From positions 1 through 6,240 of the forward strand of contig SKVX01000260.1 of assembly GCA_007129225.1 (NCBI GenBank): a DNA stretch of 6,240 nt, written 5' to 3'. The stretch is from Halomonas sp. GTDB taxonomy: Bacteria; Pseudomonadota; Gammaproteobacteria; Pseudomonadales; Halomonadaceae. Shown piece by piece: positions 1-5,697 of this stretch (the stretch's first letter is position 1; each line of letters opens with the position of its first letter). The position numbers and the translations under genes are program-made. The notes beneath the pieces are model-generated. The model was not told where the DNA came from. It was given only the letters and a program-made list of their open reading frames with translations, and did not search any database.

Positions 1-291
1 ACCCTCAAGCAGGGTGCCAACGTGCTGCTGCTCGACGAACCGTCCAACGACCTGGATATCGAGACCCTGCGCGCCCTGGAAGAGGCCCTGCTCGCCTTCC
101 CGGGCTGCGCCCTGGTGATCTCCCACGACCGCTGGTTCCTCGACCGGATCGCCACCCATGTACTCGCCTTCGAGGGCGACTCCCAGGTGGTCTTCTTTGA
201 AGGCAACTACACCGACTACGAGCTGGATCACCGCAAGCGGGTCGGTAACGATACGCCCCATCGCATGAAGTACAAGCGTATCGATGCCTGA
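1..291 (+). CDS. ettA: EttA, ABC-F energy-dependent translational throttle (3' end, partial)
   Basis: This is the last 96 codons of an ABC-F ATPase, open from base 1 and ending in TGA at 289-291; the true start lies outside the window. Visible parts belong to the second nucleotide-binding domain: Walker B and D-loop LLLDEPSNDLD with catalytic Glu at partial residue 13, then the switch motif VISHDRWFLDRIATH with His 42. The tail FFEGNYTDYE...RMKYKRI closely resembles the E. coli EttA C terminus and separates it from Uup, which ends in a coiled coil. EttA is a cytosolic protein that binds the ribosomal E site and gates entry into the elongation cycle according to the ATP/ADP ratio (family knowledge). 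The Walker A and LSGGE signature lie upstream and cannot be checked. It is convergent with all other genes in the window and is followed by a strong hairpin. Confidence 0.93.
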   Translation, partial: TLKQGANVLLLDEPSNDLDIETLRALEEALLAFPGCALVISHDRWFLDRIATHVLAFEGDSQVVFFEGNYTDYELDHRKRVGNDTPHRMKYKRIDA

Positions 292-343
292 CCCTGACTC
301 GACGGCGCACGAGCGTCGATACCGGACCAGCATCGGGTAAACA

Positions 344-373
344 ACGAGGCCTCGCCGAATGGCGAGGCCTCGT
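344..373. terminator. Perfect 13-bp hairpin between convergent ettA and DUF1328 gene
   Basis: The arms at 344-356 and 361-373 are perfectly complementary around the 4-nt loop GAAT. The hairpin lies 53 bp past the ettA stop and 29 bp past the DUF1328 stop, as expected for a shared bidirectional terminator. The plus-strand side has no U-run. Read on the minus strand, the stem is followed by TGTTTA, a weak U-rich tail. Each arm contains the 10-bp palindrome CGAGGCCTCG. The structure is seen directly; the terminator role is inferred from position. Confidence 0.7.
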
Positions 374-401
374 GTCATGGGGGCTTCTCCGATGGTATCC
401 G

Positions 402-560
402 TCAGGGCCGTCTGCCGGTGATCAGCGAGACGATGAATAGCACCAGAAACAGGAAGAACAGTATCTGGGCGATGGTGGTGGCCGCACCGGCGATGCCGGT
501 AAAACCGAGTACACCCGCGATGATGGCAATGATCAGGAACAACATGGCGTTGCCAAGCAT
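402..560 (-). CDS. DUF1328 / UPF0391 (YtjA-like) small membrane protein, 52 aa
   Basis: The minus strand encodes a complete 52-residue peptide, ATG at 558-560 and TGA at 402-404. It starts MLGNAMLFLIIAIIAGVLGF and ends ITGRRP. Two hydrophobic segments (about residues 5-20 and 31-47) flank a small-residue turn GFTGIAGAATT. This two-helix layout, the GFTGIAGAA block and the basic GRRP end match the DUF1328/UPF0391 family (E. coli YtjA, about 53 residues). The family is found in the inner membrane and its molecular function is unknown. The start is fixed by a near-perfect Shine-Dalgarno sequence just upstream; the in-frame ATG at codon 6 lacks one. It lies downstream of lpxL across a 154-bp gap, so it may have its own promoter. 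A longer plus-strand frame over the same bases is an antisense shadow. Confidence 0.9.
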   Translation of the reverse strand: MLGNAMLFLIIAIIAGVLGFTGIAGAATTIAQILFFLFLVLFIVSLITGRRP

Positions 561-564
561 GGTG

Positions 565-572
565 ACCTCCTT
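565..572 (-). promoter_or_regulatory. Strong Shine-Dalgarno of the DUF1328 gene
   Basis: The minus strand reads AAGGAGGT, a full match to the 16S anti-Shine-Dalgarno, followed by CACC and the ATG at 560. This selects the first Met over the in-frame Met at codon 6 and suggests efficient translation. Confidence 0.85.
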
Positions 573-669
573 GGTCGTCTCCTGGCGCCGAAAAATTGGC
601 GCTGAAAATCCCTTCTGGGTGCCCTAAGCCTTGCGCCAACTGGCGGAGTCGTCAAGTTACCGCCCGTCA

Positions 670-691
670 GCCCGTGTAACAGGCACAGGGC
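670..691 (-). terminator. Weak hairpin after lpxL, possible terminator
   Basis: Read on the minus strand, GCCC-U-GUG pairs with CAC-GGGC around a 7-nt loop, giving seven base pairs with one bulged U. It lies 24 bp past the lpxL stop. No U-tract follows, so intrinsic termination is doubtful. It may only partly separate lpxL from the DUF1328 gene. Confidence 0.22.
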
Positions 692-714
692 GCCGCACTC
701 CTCTCCTACCTGCC

Positions 715-1629
715 TCAATAAAAGCCAGGCTCTCCCGCGGGACGGGTCTTGAAACGGCGATGCAGCCACATGTACTGCTCCGGGTGCTTACTTATCGCCT
801 GCTCGATGAAAGCATTGACCTGTGTCGCGTCACTCACTTCATCGCCACTGGGAAAGCCGTCCAACGGCGGGCGGCATTCAATGGTGTAGGTACGGTTGTC
901 GGGGTTGCGATGGAACATCAAAGGCACCACCGGCGCCCCGGTCATCCGGGCTATCTTGGCGGTCAGCCGAATGGTCGCCGCCTCGACACCAAACAGCGGA
1001 GCGAAGACGCTGACGTCCCGACCGAAGTCCTGATCGGGCGAGTACCAGACGATATGCCCCTCCTTTAGACGGCGCACCATGCCTCGCAGATCGCGCCGAT
1101 CGATCGTCTCGCCAAAAATATCCTTGCGCGCCCGGGTCATGAAGCGATCGAACAACGGGTTGTTGTGTGGGCGATAAACAGCATCGGAGTCGAAATAGAG
1201 CGAGTGAAGAGCCCCGCCCAGGTCCAGTGTGGAAAAGTGAATGCCCACGACCAGCACCCCTTTGCCCCTGGCCTGGGCCTGCTCCAGGTGGTGCCTCCCC
1301 TTGTAGGTGACCCGGTGCCGCAGGTGCCTGGGATCACGACACCAACCGGTGGCGGTCTCGAGGATACCGATGCCGTTCGCCTTGAAGGTATCGAGTGCCA
1401 GTTTGACTCGCTGGGCGTCACTCAGCTCGGGAAAACAGAGCCGCAGGTTGGTGTCGACGATATGTCGGCGACGGGGAACCAGGTGCCAGGCCAGCAGGCC
1501 GATACCCTTGCCCATTGCCAGCTTCACCCGCCACGGCAGCCAGGCACCCACCCACATGAAGCCGATCGCCAGCCAGGCGGGCCAAAAGCGCGGGTGGGCA
1601 AAGGAAGAGGGCCAGTTACGCTTGGACAT
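715..1629 (-). CDS. lpxL: LpxL-type Kdo2-lipid IVA lauroyl (late) acyltransferase
   Basis: This is a complete 304-residue protein, similar in length to E. coli LpxL/LpxP/LpxM (about 306-323). The family transfers a secondary acyl chain from acyl-ACP to Kdo2-lipid IVA at the cytoplasmic face of the inner membrane, late in lipid A synthesis. An N-terminal hydrophobic stretch (about 16-34) fits the single anchor. The catalytic HX4D/E box is HFSTLD (H131, D136). Further family blocks are VYRPHNNPL (151-159), DRRDLRGM (177-184), WYSPDQDFG (195-203) and the C-terminal QYMWLHRRFKTRP (285-297), which is almost identical to E. coli LpxL/LpxP. E. coli LpxL has Glu in the acidic position; Asp here is used by LpxM and other family members. 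The ATG at 1627-1629 has GGAG five bases upstream. Which acyl chain it prefers cannot be read from sequence, so LpxP is an alternative. It lies 87 bp downstream of alr. Confidence 0.9.
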   Translation of the reverse strand: MSKRNWPSSFAHPRFWPAWLAIGFMWVGAWLPWRVKLAMGKGIGLLAWHLVPRRRHIVDTNLRLCFPELSDAQRVKLALDTFKANGIGILETATGWCRDPRHLRHRVTYKGRHHLEQAQARGKGVLVVGIHFSTLDLGGALHSLYFDSDAVYRPHNNPLFDRFMTRARKDIFGETIDRRDLRGMVRRLKEGHIVWYSPDQDFGRDVSVFAPLFGVEAATIRLTAKIARMTGAPVVPLMFHRNPDNRTYTIECRPPLDGFPSGDEVSDATQVNAFIEQAISKHPEQYMWLHRRFKTRPAGEPGFY

Positions 1630-1655
1630 GCAAGCTCCGCTCGATCAAAAGCCGC

Positions 1656-1661
1656 ATCATA
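1656..1661 (-). promoter_or_regulatory. Candidate -10 element upstream of lpxL
   Basis: The minus strand of the 87-bp alr-lpxL gap carries TATGAT (5 of 6 with TATAAT), 26 bp before the lpxL ATG. No convincing -35 hexamer lies at 16-18 bp; the best is CTGCAC at 17. lpxL may therefore have its own weak promoter or be read through from alr, since no hairpin with a U-tract was found in the gap. Confidence 0.3.
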
Positions 1662-1716
1662 CCGCGCCCGCTGACGCCGTGCAGGCGAGTCGTCGCCAAC
1701 GCTGTCATTGCCCCCT

Positions 1717-2838
1717 TTAAGCGCCGAGACCGAGATAGCGGCGGGGCACCCTCGGAAGCACCCCGGTAAGCAGGGTATAGCTGATGGTGTCGCAATGGCG
1801 CGCCACCGCATCCACCGACAGCACCCTACCGTTGGCGGCACGCCCCCAGAGCACCACCTCGGTGCCGATGTCGGCTCCGGCAATGTCGGTGACGTCCACG
1901 GTGAGCATGTCCATGGAAACCTTGCCGGCAATGCCGGCGGGCTGCCCCGCCACCAGTACCGGCGTGCCATCCACGGCGTGGCGGTCATAGCCGTCGCCAT
2001 AGCCGCAGGCCACCACCGCGATACGCGACGGCCGAGGCGCGCACCAGCGGCCCGCATAACCGACGGCTTCGCCGGCCTCCAGGTCGCGCAGGGCGATGAT
2101 CTGCGAACGCAGCGTCATGACCGGTTTCAGGCGCCGCGTCGCATCGCTGGCGACTTCCAGGGGATCGCTGCCGTAGAGCATCACTCCCGGCCGCACCCAG
2201 GCTCCATGCGACTCGGGCCAGGCCAGGGTAGCCGGTGAGTTGGCCAGGCACAGTGGCGCACCGAGGCGCTGGGCCAGCTCACGCATGCAGGCGAGCTGCT
2301 GGCGAAAATAGCCGGCATCCACCGCGTCGGCGGTGGCGAAATGGCTCATCAGCTGTATCGCGGTGACAGAGTCGGGACGCCGTGCAAGGCGCTCCCAGAC
2401 TTCGGTGGCCGCTTCGGGGGTGAATCCCAAGCGATGCATGCCGGAATCGACCTTTAGCCATACCGGTATCGGCTTTGCCGGGCGGTATGCCAGCAGGGCA
2501 TTGACCTGCCACTCGCTGTGAACCGCCATCCAAAGATCGAGCGCCTCGACACGAGCCAGCTCGGCGGCCTCGAAAATCCCCTCCAGCAGTACGATCGGCG
2601 CCACCACCCCGCCCTGTCGAAGGAGCTCGGCCTCTTCCAGGCAAGCCACGGCGAAGGCCGGCGGGCGCTGGTCAGCAGGGAGCGACTCCAGGGCGCGGGC
2701 ACACGGCACGGCGCCATGGCCGTAGGCATCGGCCTTGATCACGGCCAACGCCTGGCTTTGGGGTGCCAGCTCGCGAGCCAGACGGTAGTTGTGACGCAGG
2801 GCGTCAAGATCGATATCGGCGACCAGGGGCCTCGCCAT
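1717..2838 (-). CDS. alr: Alanine racemase (PLP-dependent)
   Basis: This is a complete 373-residue protein, a normal length for the family. It interconverts L- and D-alanine in the cytosol and so supplies D-Ala for peptidoglycan. The N-terminal TIM barrel carries the PLP-lysine motif AVIKADAYGHG with K35. WLKVDSGMHRLGF follows, with K129 and R136 at the positions used in the Geobacillus numbering (carbamylated Lys129 and Arg136). SPATLAW and RPGVMLYG follow (201-207 and 216-223). The C-terminal beta domain has GYGDGYDRH with the presumed catalytic Tyr280 and the KVSMDMLTVDV block (306-316). All key residues are present, so it should be active. The ATG at 2836-2838 has GGAGG five bases upstream. 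A terminator for tolC lies just before it, so alr likely starts its own transcript, with lpxL downstream. The catabolic paralogue DadX is an alternative, but no dadA is visible. Confidence 0.95.
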   Translation of the reverse strand: MARPLVADIDLDALRHNYRLARELAPQSQALAVIKADAYGHGAVPCARALESLPADQRPPAFAVACLEEAELLRQGGVVAPIVLLEGIFEAAELARVEALDLWMAVHSEWQVNALLAYRPAKPIPVWLKVDSGMHRLGFTPEAATEVWERLARRPDSVTAIQLMSHFATADAVDAGYFRQQLACMRELAQRLGAPLCLANSPATLAWPESHGAWVRPGVMLYGSDPLEVASDATRRLKPVMTLRSQIIALRDLEAGEAVGYAGRWCAPRPSRIAVVACGYGDGYDRHAVDGTPVLVAGQPAGIAGKVSMDMLTVDVTDIAGADIGTEVVLWGRAANGRVLSVDAVARHCDTISYTLLTGVLPRVPRRYLGLGA

Positions 2839-2870
2839 GATAACCTCCGCACGGAAAGCAGTGACGCCGG

Positions 2871-2886
2871 ATTATCTTCTATATAA
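2871..2886 (-). promoter_or_regulatory. Candidate alr promoter -10 region
   Basis: Just downstream of the tolC terminator the minus strand reads TTATATAGAAGATAAT. GATAAT (2871-2876) matches TATAAT at 5 of 6, and TATATA lies slightly upstream. The implied transcript start is about 25 bp before the alr ATG. No clear -35 match is present. The stretch is AT-rich within GC-rich surroundings, which supports a promoter but does not prove it. Confidence 0.38.
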
Positions 2887-2900
2887 CCAGCCTATACACG

Positions 2901-2930
2901 AAAAGAACCACCGAATTCTCAGTGGCTCTT
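2901..2930 (-). terminator. Rho-independent terminator of tolC
   Basis: Read on the minus strand, AAGAGCCAC (2930-2922) pairs with GTGGTTCTT (2911-2903), nine pairs with a single G-U, around a 10-nt loop containing GAATTC. The stem runs into TTTT (2904-2901). It begins 40 bp after the tolC stop. This is the clearest intrinsic terminator in the window and separates the tolC and alr transcripts. Confidence 0.75.
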
Positions 2931-2970
2931 GGGGAAATAATTCAAAGTTACTGCGAATTTCCATCATTTT

Positions 2971-4416
2971 TCATGAGGGCGATCTGGGGCGCTCCCCGAT
3001 GTTCATTATCGGGTTGTCGTTAGCCTCGTCCGGCAGCTCCAGGGAGACACTCTCCTCCTCCGAGAGCCAGGCATTGACCGCCTGGATGGACTCCGCTCCC
3101 AGCAGTCCCGCCTGTAGCTGTAACTGCAGCAGGCCCAGCACATAGTCATAGCGGGCTTCCGCATGATCGGCGATGGCGTTGAACAGGCTCTGCTCGGCAT
3201 TGAGCACATCGACGATATTGCGCGTACCCACCTCGTAGCCGGAACGCGTCGCCTCCAGGGCGCTCTGGTTTGATACGATCGCTTGCCGGCGCGCCTCGAC
3301 CGTCTCCACGTCATTGTTGACCCGGGTAAACAGCGAGCGCACCTGCTGGATGGTGTCGCGGCGCTGCGCCTCGAAGTCGTACTGGCTGACCTCCAGGGCA
3401 AAGCCACTCTGGCGTATCTGCGCCTCCGTCGAACCGCCCGTATAGAGCGGCACGCTGGCGCGTAGCCCGACCTGGCTCTCGGAGCTGTAGTTCGTCCCGG
3501 TGCGATCGCTGTCGGACCAGCCATAGGTGGCAAAGGCAGAGACTACCGGGCGCTGGCCGGCCCGGGAGATATCGACCTGGCTCCTGGCCACTTCAATACC
3601 CGCCTGTGCCATCAGCACCATCGGGCTGTTGTCCATGGCGAGCGTTACCCAGTCCTCGCGATCACCCGGTTCGGGCGGCACGATGGGGATATCGTCATCC
3701 AGGGCATCGATGCTCTCATAGCGATGGCCGGTCAGGCGCTCCAGCGCCTCGAAGCTGACCTGCATGGCGCTTTCCGCCGCAATACGCTGCGCGCGCGACA
3801 GATCGAAGGAGGCCTGGGCCTCGTGCACCTCGGTAATGGCGATCAGCCCCACTTCGAAACGCTCGCGGGCCTGATCCAGTTGACGACTGATGGCAGTCTC
3901 CTGAGCGCGCCGGGCGCTCAGGATATCGTGGGCGCGCAGAATCTCGAAATAGGCATCAGCCACCGTGAAGAGCAGCTGCTGTCGTGCAACGTCCAACGAG
4001 ACGGCATCGCGATCGATCTCGCGTTCGGCCCGGGCAAGCTGAGCCTGCCGCGCCGGATCATAGAGCGCCTGCTCAGCGTCCAGGCTCAACCCGACGCTAT
4101 TGATGGTGTCGTCCTGCGGGGTGGCCCCGATTTGGCCCTGCGGTACCGGCTGCTCCTGGCCGCTTGAATAGATACGCGAATGGCTGACATTACCGCCCAC
4201 CGAAATCTGCGGCAGCAGGGTGCCGCGCTGAACGTCACGAGCGGCCTCGGTGGCAAGAAAACCGGCACGAGCGGAGGCGAGCTCGGCATCGTTGTCAAGG
4301 GCATCCTGGGCGATGGTCCATAGGTCGGCGCCTTGCGCACTGCCGGCCATTGAGAGTGTGATAAAGGCGGCAATCAAGCGCTTGCGCAAGCAACATGATG
4401 GGGCGGGGCGAGACAT
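2971..4416 (-). CDS. tolC: TolC-family outer-membrane efflux/secretion channel
   Basis: This is a complete 481-residue precursor (E. coli TolC is 493). Residues 1-29 form a Sec signal peptide: basic CLRKR, hydrophobic core, cleavage likely after SAQG. Two structural repeats follow (about 30-230 and 255-450), each with the TolC equatorial motif: FEVGLIAITEVHEAQASFD (187-205) and YEVGTRNIVDVLNAEQSLF (394-412). TolC trimers span the outer membrane and periplasm as the exit duct for RND and MFS pumps and type I secretion. Against E. coli, the gate residues Tyr362, Arg367 and Asp371 correspond to Y394, R399 and D403; Asp374 is replaced by N406, and Asp153 by E196. Residues 453-481 are a charged tail, which is variable in the family. 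The ATG at 4414-4416 has AGGGA about ten bases upstream. No periplasmic adaptor or pump gene is adjacent, as expected for a shared TolC. Confidence 0.93.
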   Translation of the reverse strand: MSRPAPSCCLRKRLIAAFITLSMAGSAQGADLWTIAQDALDNDAELASARAGFLATEAARDVQRGTLLPQISVGGNVSHSRIYSSGQEQPVPQGQIGATPQDDTINSVGLSLDAEQALYDPARQAQLARAEREIDRDAVSLDVARQQLLFTVADAYFEILRAHDILSARRAQETAISRQLDQARERFEVGLIAITEVHEAQASFDLSRAQRIAAESAMQVSFEALERLTGHRYESIDALDDDIPIVPPEPGDREDWVTLAMDNSPMVLMAQAGIEVARSQVDISRAGQRPVVSAFATYGWSDSDRTGTNYSSESQVGLRASVPLYTGGSTEAQIRQSGFALEVSQYDFEAQRRDTIQQVRSLFTRVNNDVETVEARRQAIVSNQSALEATRSGYEVGTRNIVDVLNAEQSLFNAIADHAEARYDYVLGLLQLQLQAGLLGAESIQAVNAWLSEEESVSLELPDEANDNPIMNIGERPRSPS

Positions 4417-4441
4417 GGTCGATTGTTCCCTTTACGACAGA

Positions 4442-4465
4442 CGCGCCCGATACCCGCAAGGCGCG
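4442..4465 (-). other. GC-rich hairpin in the tolC leader
   Basis: CGCGCC (4465-4460, minus strand) and GGCGCG (4447-4442) are perfect 6-bp inverted repeats around a 12-nt loop, ending 25 bp before the tolC ATG. The repeat is seen directly. It may structure the tolC leader, or it may be an operator-like site or chance in GC-rich DNA. Confidence 0.3.
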
Positions 4466-4475
4466 AAGAAGATGC

Positions 4476-4506
4476 ATTCTAGAGCACCCATATTATCAGG
4501 CTGCAA
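4476..4506 (-). promoter_or_regulatory. Candidate tolC promoter
   Basis: On the minus strand, TTGCAG (4506-4501) precedes GATAAT (4497-4492) and TAGAAT (4481-4476). Both -10 candidates match TATAAT at 5 of 6. TTGCAG to TAGAAT has a long 19-bp spacer. The implied leader is about 50-65 nt. Having this AT-rich patch directly after the rpoS 3' hairpins suggests a separate tolC transcript. Confidence 0.4.
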
Positions 4507-4563
4507 GGAAAGCCCATTGGGCGGAAGGGCCCATGACAGTGCTGCGAGTCAAAGGCCCCTTCC
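4505..4563 (-). terminator. Tandem hairpins after rpoS, probable terminator
   Basis: On the minus strand, GGAAGGGGCC (4563-4554) pairs with GGGCCCTTCC (4532-4523): seven pairs, one G-G mismatch, two more pairs. Right after it, GCCC-AAT-GGGC (4522-4512) is followed by the pyrimidine-rich TTTCCTT. It begins 12 bp after the rpoS stop. The position suits termination, but the second stem has only four pairs and the U-tract is broken, so it could be leaky. Confidence 0.42.
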
Positions 4564-4575
4564 CTGGAAGCGGTG

Positions 4576-5556
4576 CTATTCGAAGATGTTGTCCATCGAC
4601 AGGCCCTGCTTCTCCAGTACCCGGCGCAGCTTCTTGAGTGCCTCTACCTGTATCTGGCGGACCCGCTCGCGGGTCAAGCCAATTTCGTCACCGACCTCTT
4701 CCAGCGTGGCAGCCTCATGCCCGCGAAGCCCGAAGCGACGAATCACCACCTCCGTCTGCTTTTCGGTCAGTTCCGCCAGCCAGTCGTCGACATGCTGTTT
4801 GACGTCGACGTCCACCAGAGACGACTCGGGGCCCTGCTCGTTGTCATCGGCAATGGTCTCGATCAGCGGCTTGTCGCTCTCGCCCCCCATCGGGTAGTCC
4901 ACGGACGATACGCGCTCATTGAGTCCCATCATCTTCTTGACCGCCTCAACCGGCTTATCGAGGTGCTCGGCGATCTCCTCGGCGGTGGCTTCGTGGTCCA
5001 GCTTCTGGGTCAACTCGCGGGCCGCCCGCAGATAGATGTTGAGCTCCTTGACCACATGGATCGGCAGGCGAATGGTGCGCGTCTGGTTCATCAGCGCCCG
5101 CTCGATGGTCTGGCGAATCCACCAAGTGGCATAGGTGGAAAAACGGAAGCCGCGCTCGGGGTCGAATTTCTCGACGGCGCGGATCAGCCCGAGATTGCCC
5201 TCCTCGATTAGGTCGAGCAGGGTCAGACCGCGGTTGAGGTAGCGCCGGGCGATCTTGACCACCAGGCGCAAGTTGGATTCGATCATCCTGGACCGGCCGG
5301 CAGGATCGCCCTTCTGGGCAAGGCGGCCGTAATAGACTTCCTCTTCAGGCGTCAGCAGCGGGGAAAAGCCAATTTCGTTGAGATAGATCTGGGTGGCATC
5401 GAGGCTGTGATGATAGTGCTTGTCCTCGCGATTCAGCGCCTTTTCGAACGCATCCTCTTCCCTGACGACACTGCCTTCACTGGCGCCAAGCTCCTGCTCG
5501 GCCTCAGCGACATCCTCTAGATTCACGTCCTGAAGGTCCCGTTCAAGCATGCTCAT
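4576..5556 (-). CDS. rpoS: RNA polymerase sigma factor RpoS (sigma-38, general stress)
   Basis: This is a complete 326-residue sigma-70 family factor (E. coli RpoS is 330). It directs RNA polymerase to stationary-phase and general-stress promoters. Region 1.2 is DATQIYLNEIGFSPLLTPEEE (53-73). Region 2 spans about 87-160, with LDLIEEGNLGLIRAVEKFD for core binding and RFSTYATWWIRQTIERAL for -10 recognition and melting. IRLPIHVVKELN follows, with K170 at the probable position of E. coli Lys173 (extended -10 and RssB contact). Region 3 includes KLDHEATAEEIAEHLDKPVEAV (185-206), and region 4 has the helix-turn-helix LEEVGDEIGLTRERVRQIQ (285-303). The short acidic N terminus, the lack of the long region 1.1 and the GLS-DNIFE end distinguish it from RpoD. 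nlpD upstream confirms identity. The ATG at 5554-5556 is eight bases after GGGGT; the ATG at codon 3 is a less well-spaced alternative. Confidence 0.96.
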   Translation of the reverse strand: MSMLERDLQDVNLEDVAEAEQELGASEGSVVREEDAFEKALNREDKHYHHSLDATQIYLNEIGFSPLLTPEEEVYYGRLAQKGDPAGRSRMIESNLRLVVKIARRYLNRGLTLLDLIEEGNLGLIRAVEKFDPERGFRFSTYATWWIRQTIERALMNQTRTIRLPIHVVKELNIYLRAARELTQKLDHEATAEEIAEHLDKPVEAVKKMMGLNERVSSVDYPMGGESDKPLIETIADDNEQGPESSLVDVDVKQHVDDWLAELTEKQTEVVIRRFGLRGHEAATLEEVGDEIGLTRERVRQIQVEALKKLRRVLEKQGLSMDNIFE

Positions 5557-5564
5557 CGGTTGCT

Positions 5565-5619
5565 ACCCCGTGGTTTCGTCCTGAGGTGCCGGAATACACC
5601 TGATATCATCTTTCGGCAC
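5565..5619 (-). promoter_or_regulatory. rpoS leader with overlapping inverted repeats
   Basis: On the minus strand, GTGCCG (5619-5614) is the perfect partner of CGGCAC (5591-5586), with a 22-nt spacer that includes the palindrome TGATATCA (5601-5608). GGTGT (5600-5596) can pair with GCACC (5589-5585), and ACCTC (5587-5583) can pair with the Shine-Dalgarno-like GGGGT (5569-5565). These pairings share bases and exclude one another. E. coli rpoS has a self-inhibitory leader opened by Hfq and small RNAs; whether this one behaves similarly is inference. Confidence 0.35.
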
Positions 5620-5632
5620 GCGTTGCGCTGTT

Positions 5633-5638
5633 ATTATG
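5633..5638 (-). promoter_or_regulatory. Candidate -10 element proximal to rpoS
   Basis: The minus strand reads CATAAT (5 of 6 with TATAAT), 76 bp before the rpoS ATG and directly after the GC hairpin at 5646-5667. No recognisable -35 lies at 16-18 bp because the hairpin occupies that space. In other gammaproteobacteria the main rpoS promoter is inside nlpD. Confidence 0.25.
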
Positions 5639-5645
5639 TGATTCA

Positions 5646-5667
5646 CGGCGGCGCTGTGACGCCGCCG
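5646..5667 (-). terminator. 8-bp GC hairpin between nlpD and rpoS
   Basis: CGGCGGCG (5667-5660 read on the minus strand) and CGCCGCCG (5653-5646) are perfect complements around the 6-nt loop TCACAG. It lies 30 bp past the nlpD stop. The downstream sequence is TGAATCACATAATAA, AT-rich but without a U-tract, so it may attenuate transcription, protect the nlpD 3' end or shape the rpoS leader instead of fully terminating. Confidence 0.4.
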
Positions 5668-5697
5668 CACTGCCCGGCAGATGGCCTGATAGACGAC

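Noticed and set aside
418..627. Plus-strand 69-residue frame over the DUF1328 gene
   Set aside because: It is antisense to a recognisable membrane peptide with a strong ribosome binding site; the plus-strand translation resembles no family I know.
583..640. Repeated TGGCGCC, TTGGCGCT and TTGCGCCAA motifs upstream of the DUF1328 gene as a possible operator array
   Set aside because: They are short, irregularly spaced and GC-rich, and easily arise by chance in this composition.
650..655. TTGACG on the minus strand as a -35 element for the DUF1328 gene
   Set aside because: The hexamer matches well, but the -10 candidates at 17-19 bp (AAGGCT, AGGCTT, GGCTTA) are poor, so a sigma-70 promoter is not supported.
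715..1629. HX4D in place of the E. coli LpxL HX4E as a sign of altered function
   Set aside because: Aspartate occurs at this position in LpxM and the wider acyltransferase family, so it is compatible with normal catalysis.
1708..2238. Plus-strand 176-residue frame antisense to alr
   Set aside because: Its composition follows the complement of the alr codons and it has no recognisable motif.
4295..4477. Minus-strand 60-residue frame starting at ATG 4475-4477 in the tolC leader and overlapping tolC; considered as a leader peptide
   Set aside because: It has no good Shine-Dalgarno, its start lies on the likely -10 region of the tolC promoter, and most of it is an out-of-frame shadow of the tolC signal-peptide region.
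4573..5211. Plus-strand 212-residue frame antisense to rpoS
   Set aside because: Long antisense frames are common opposite GC-rich genes; rpoS on the minus strand is unambiguous.
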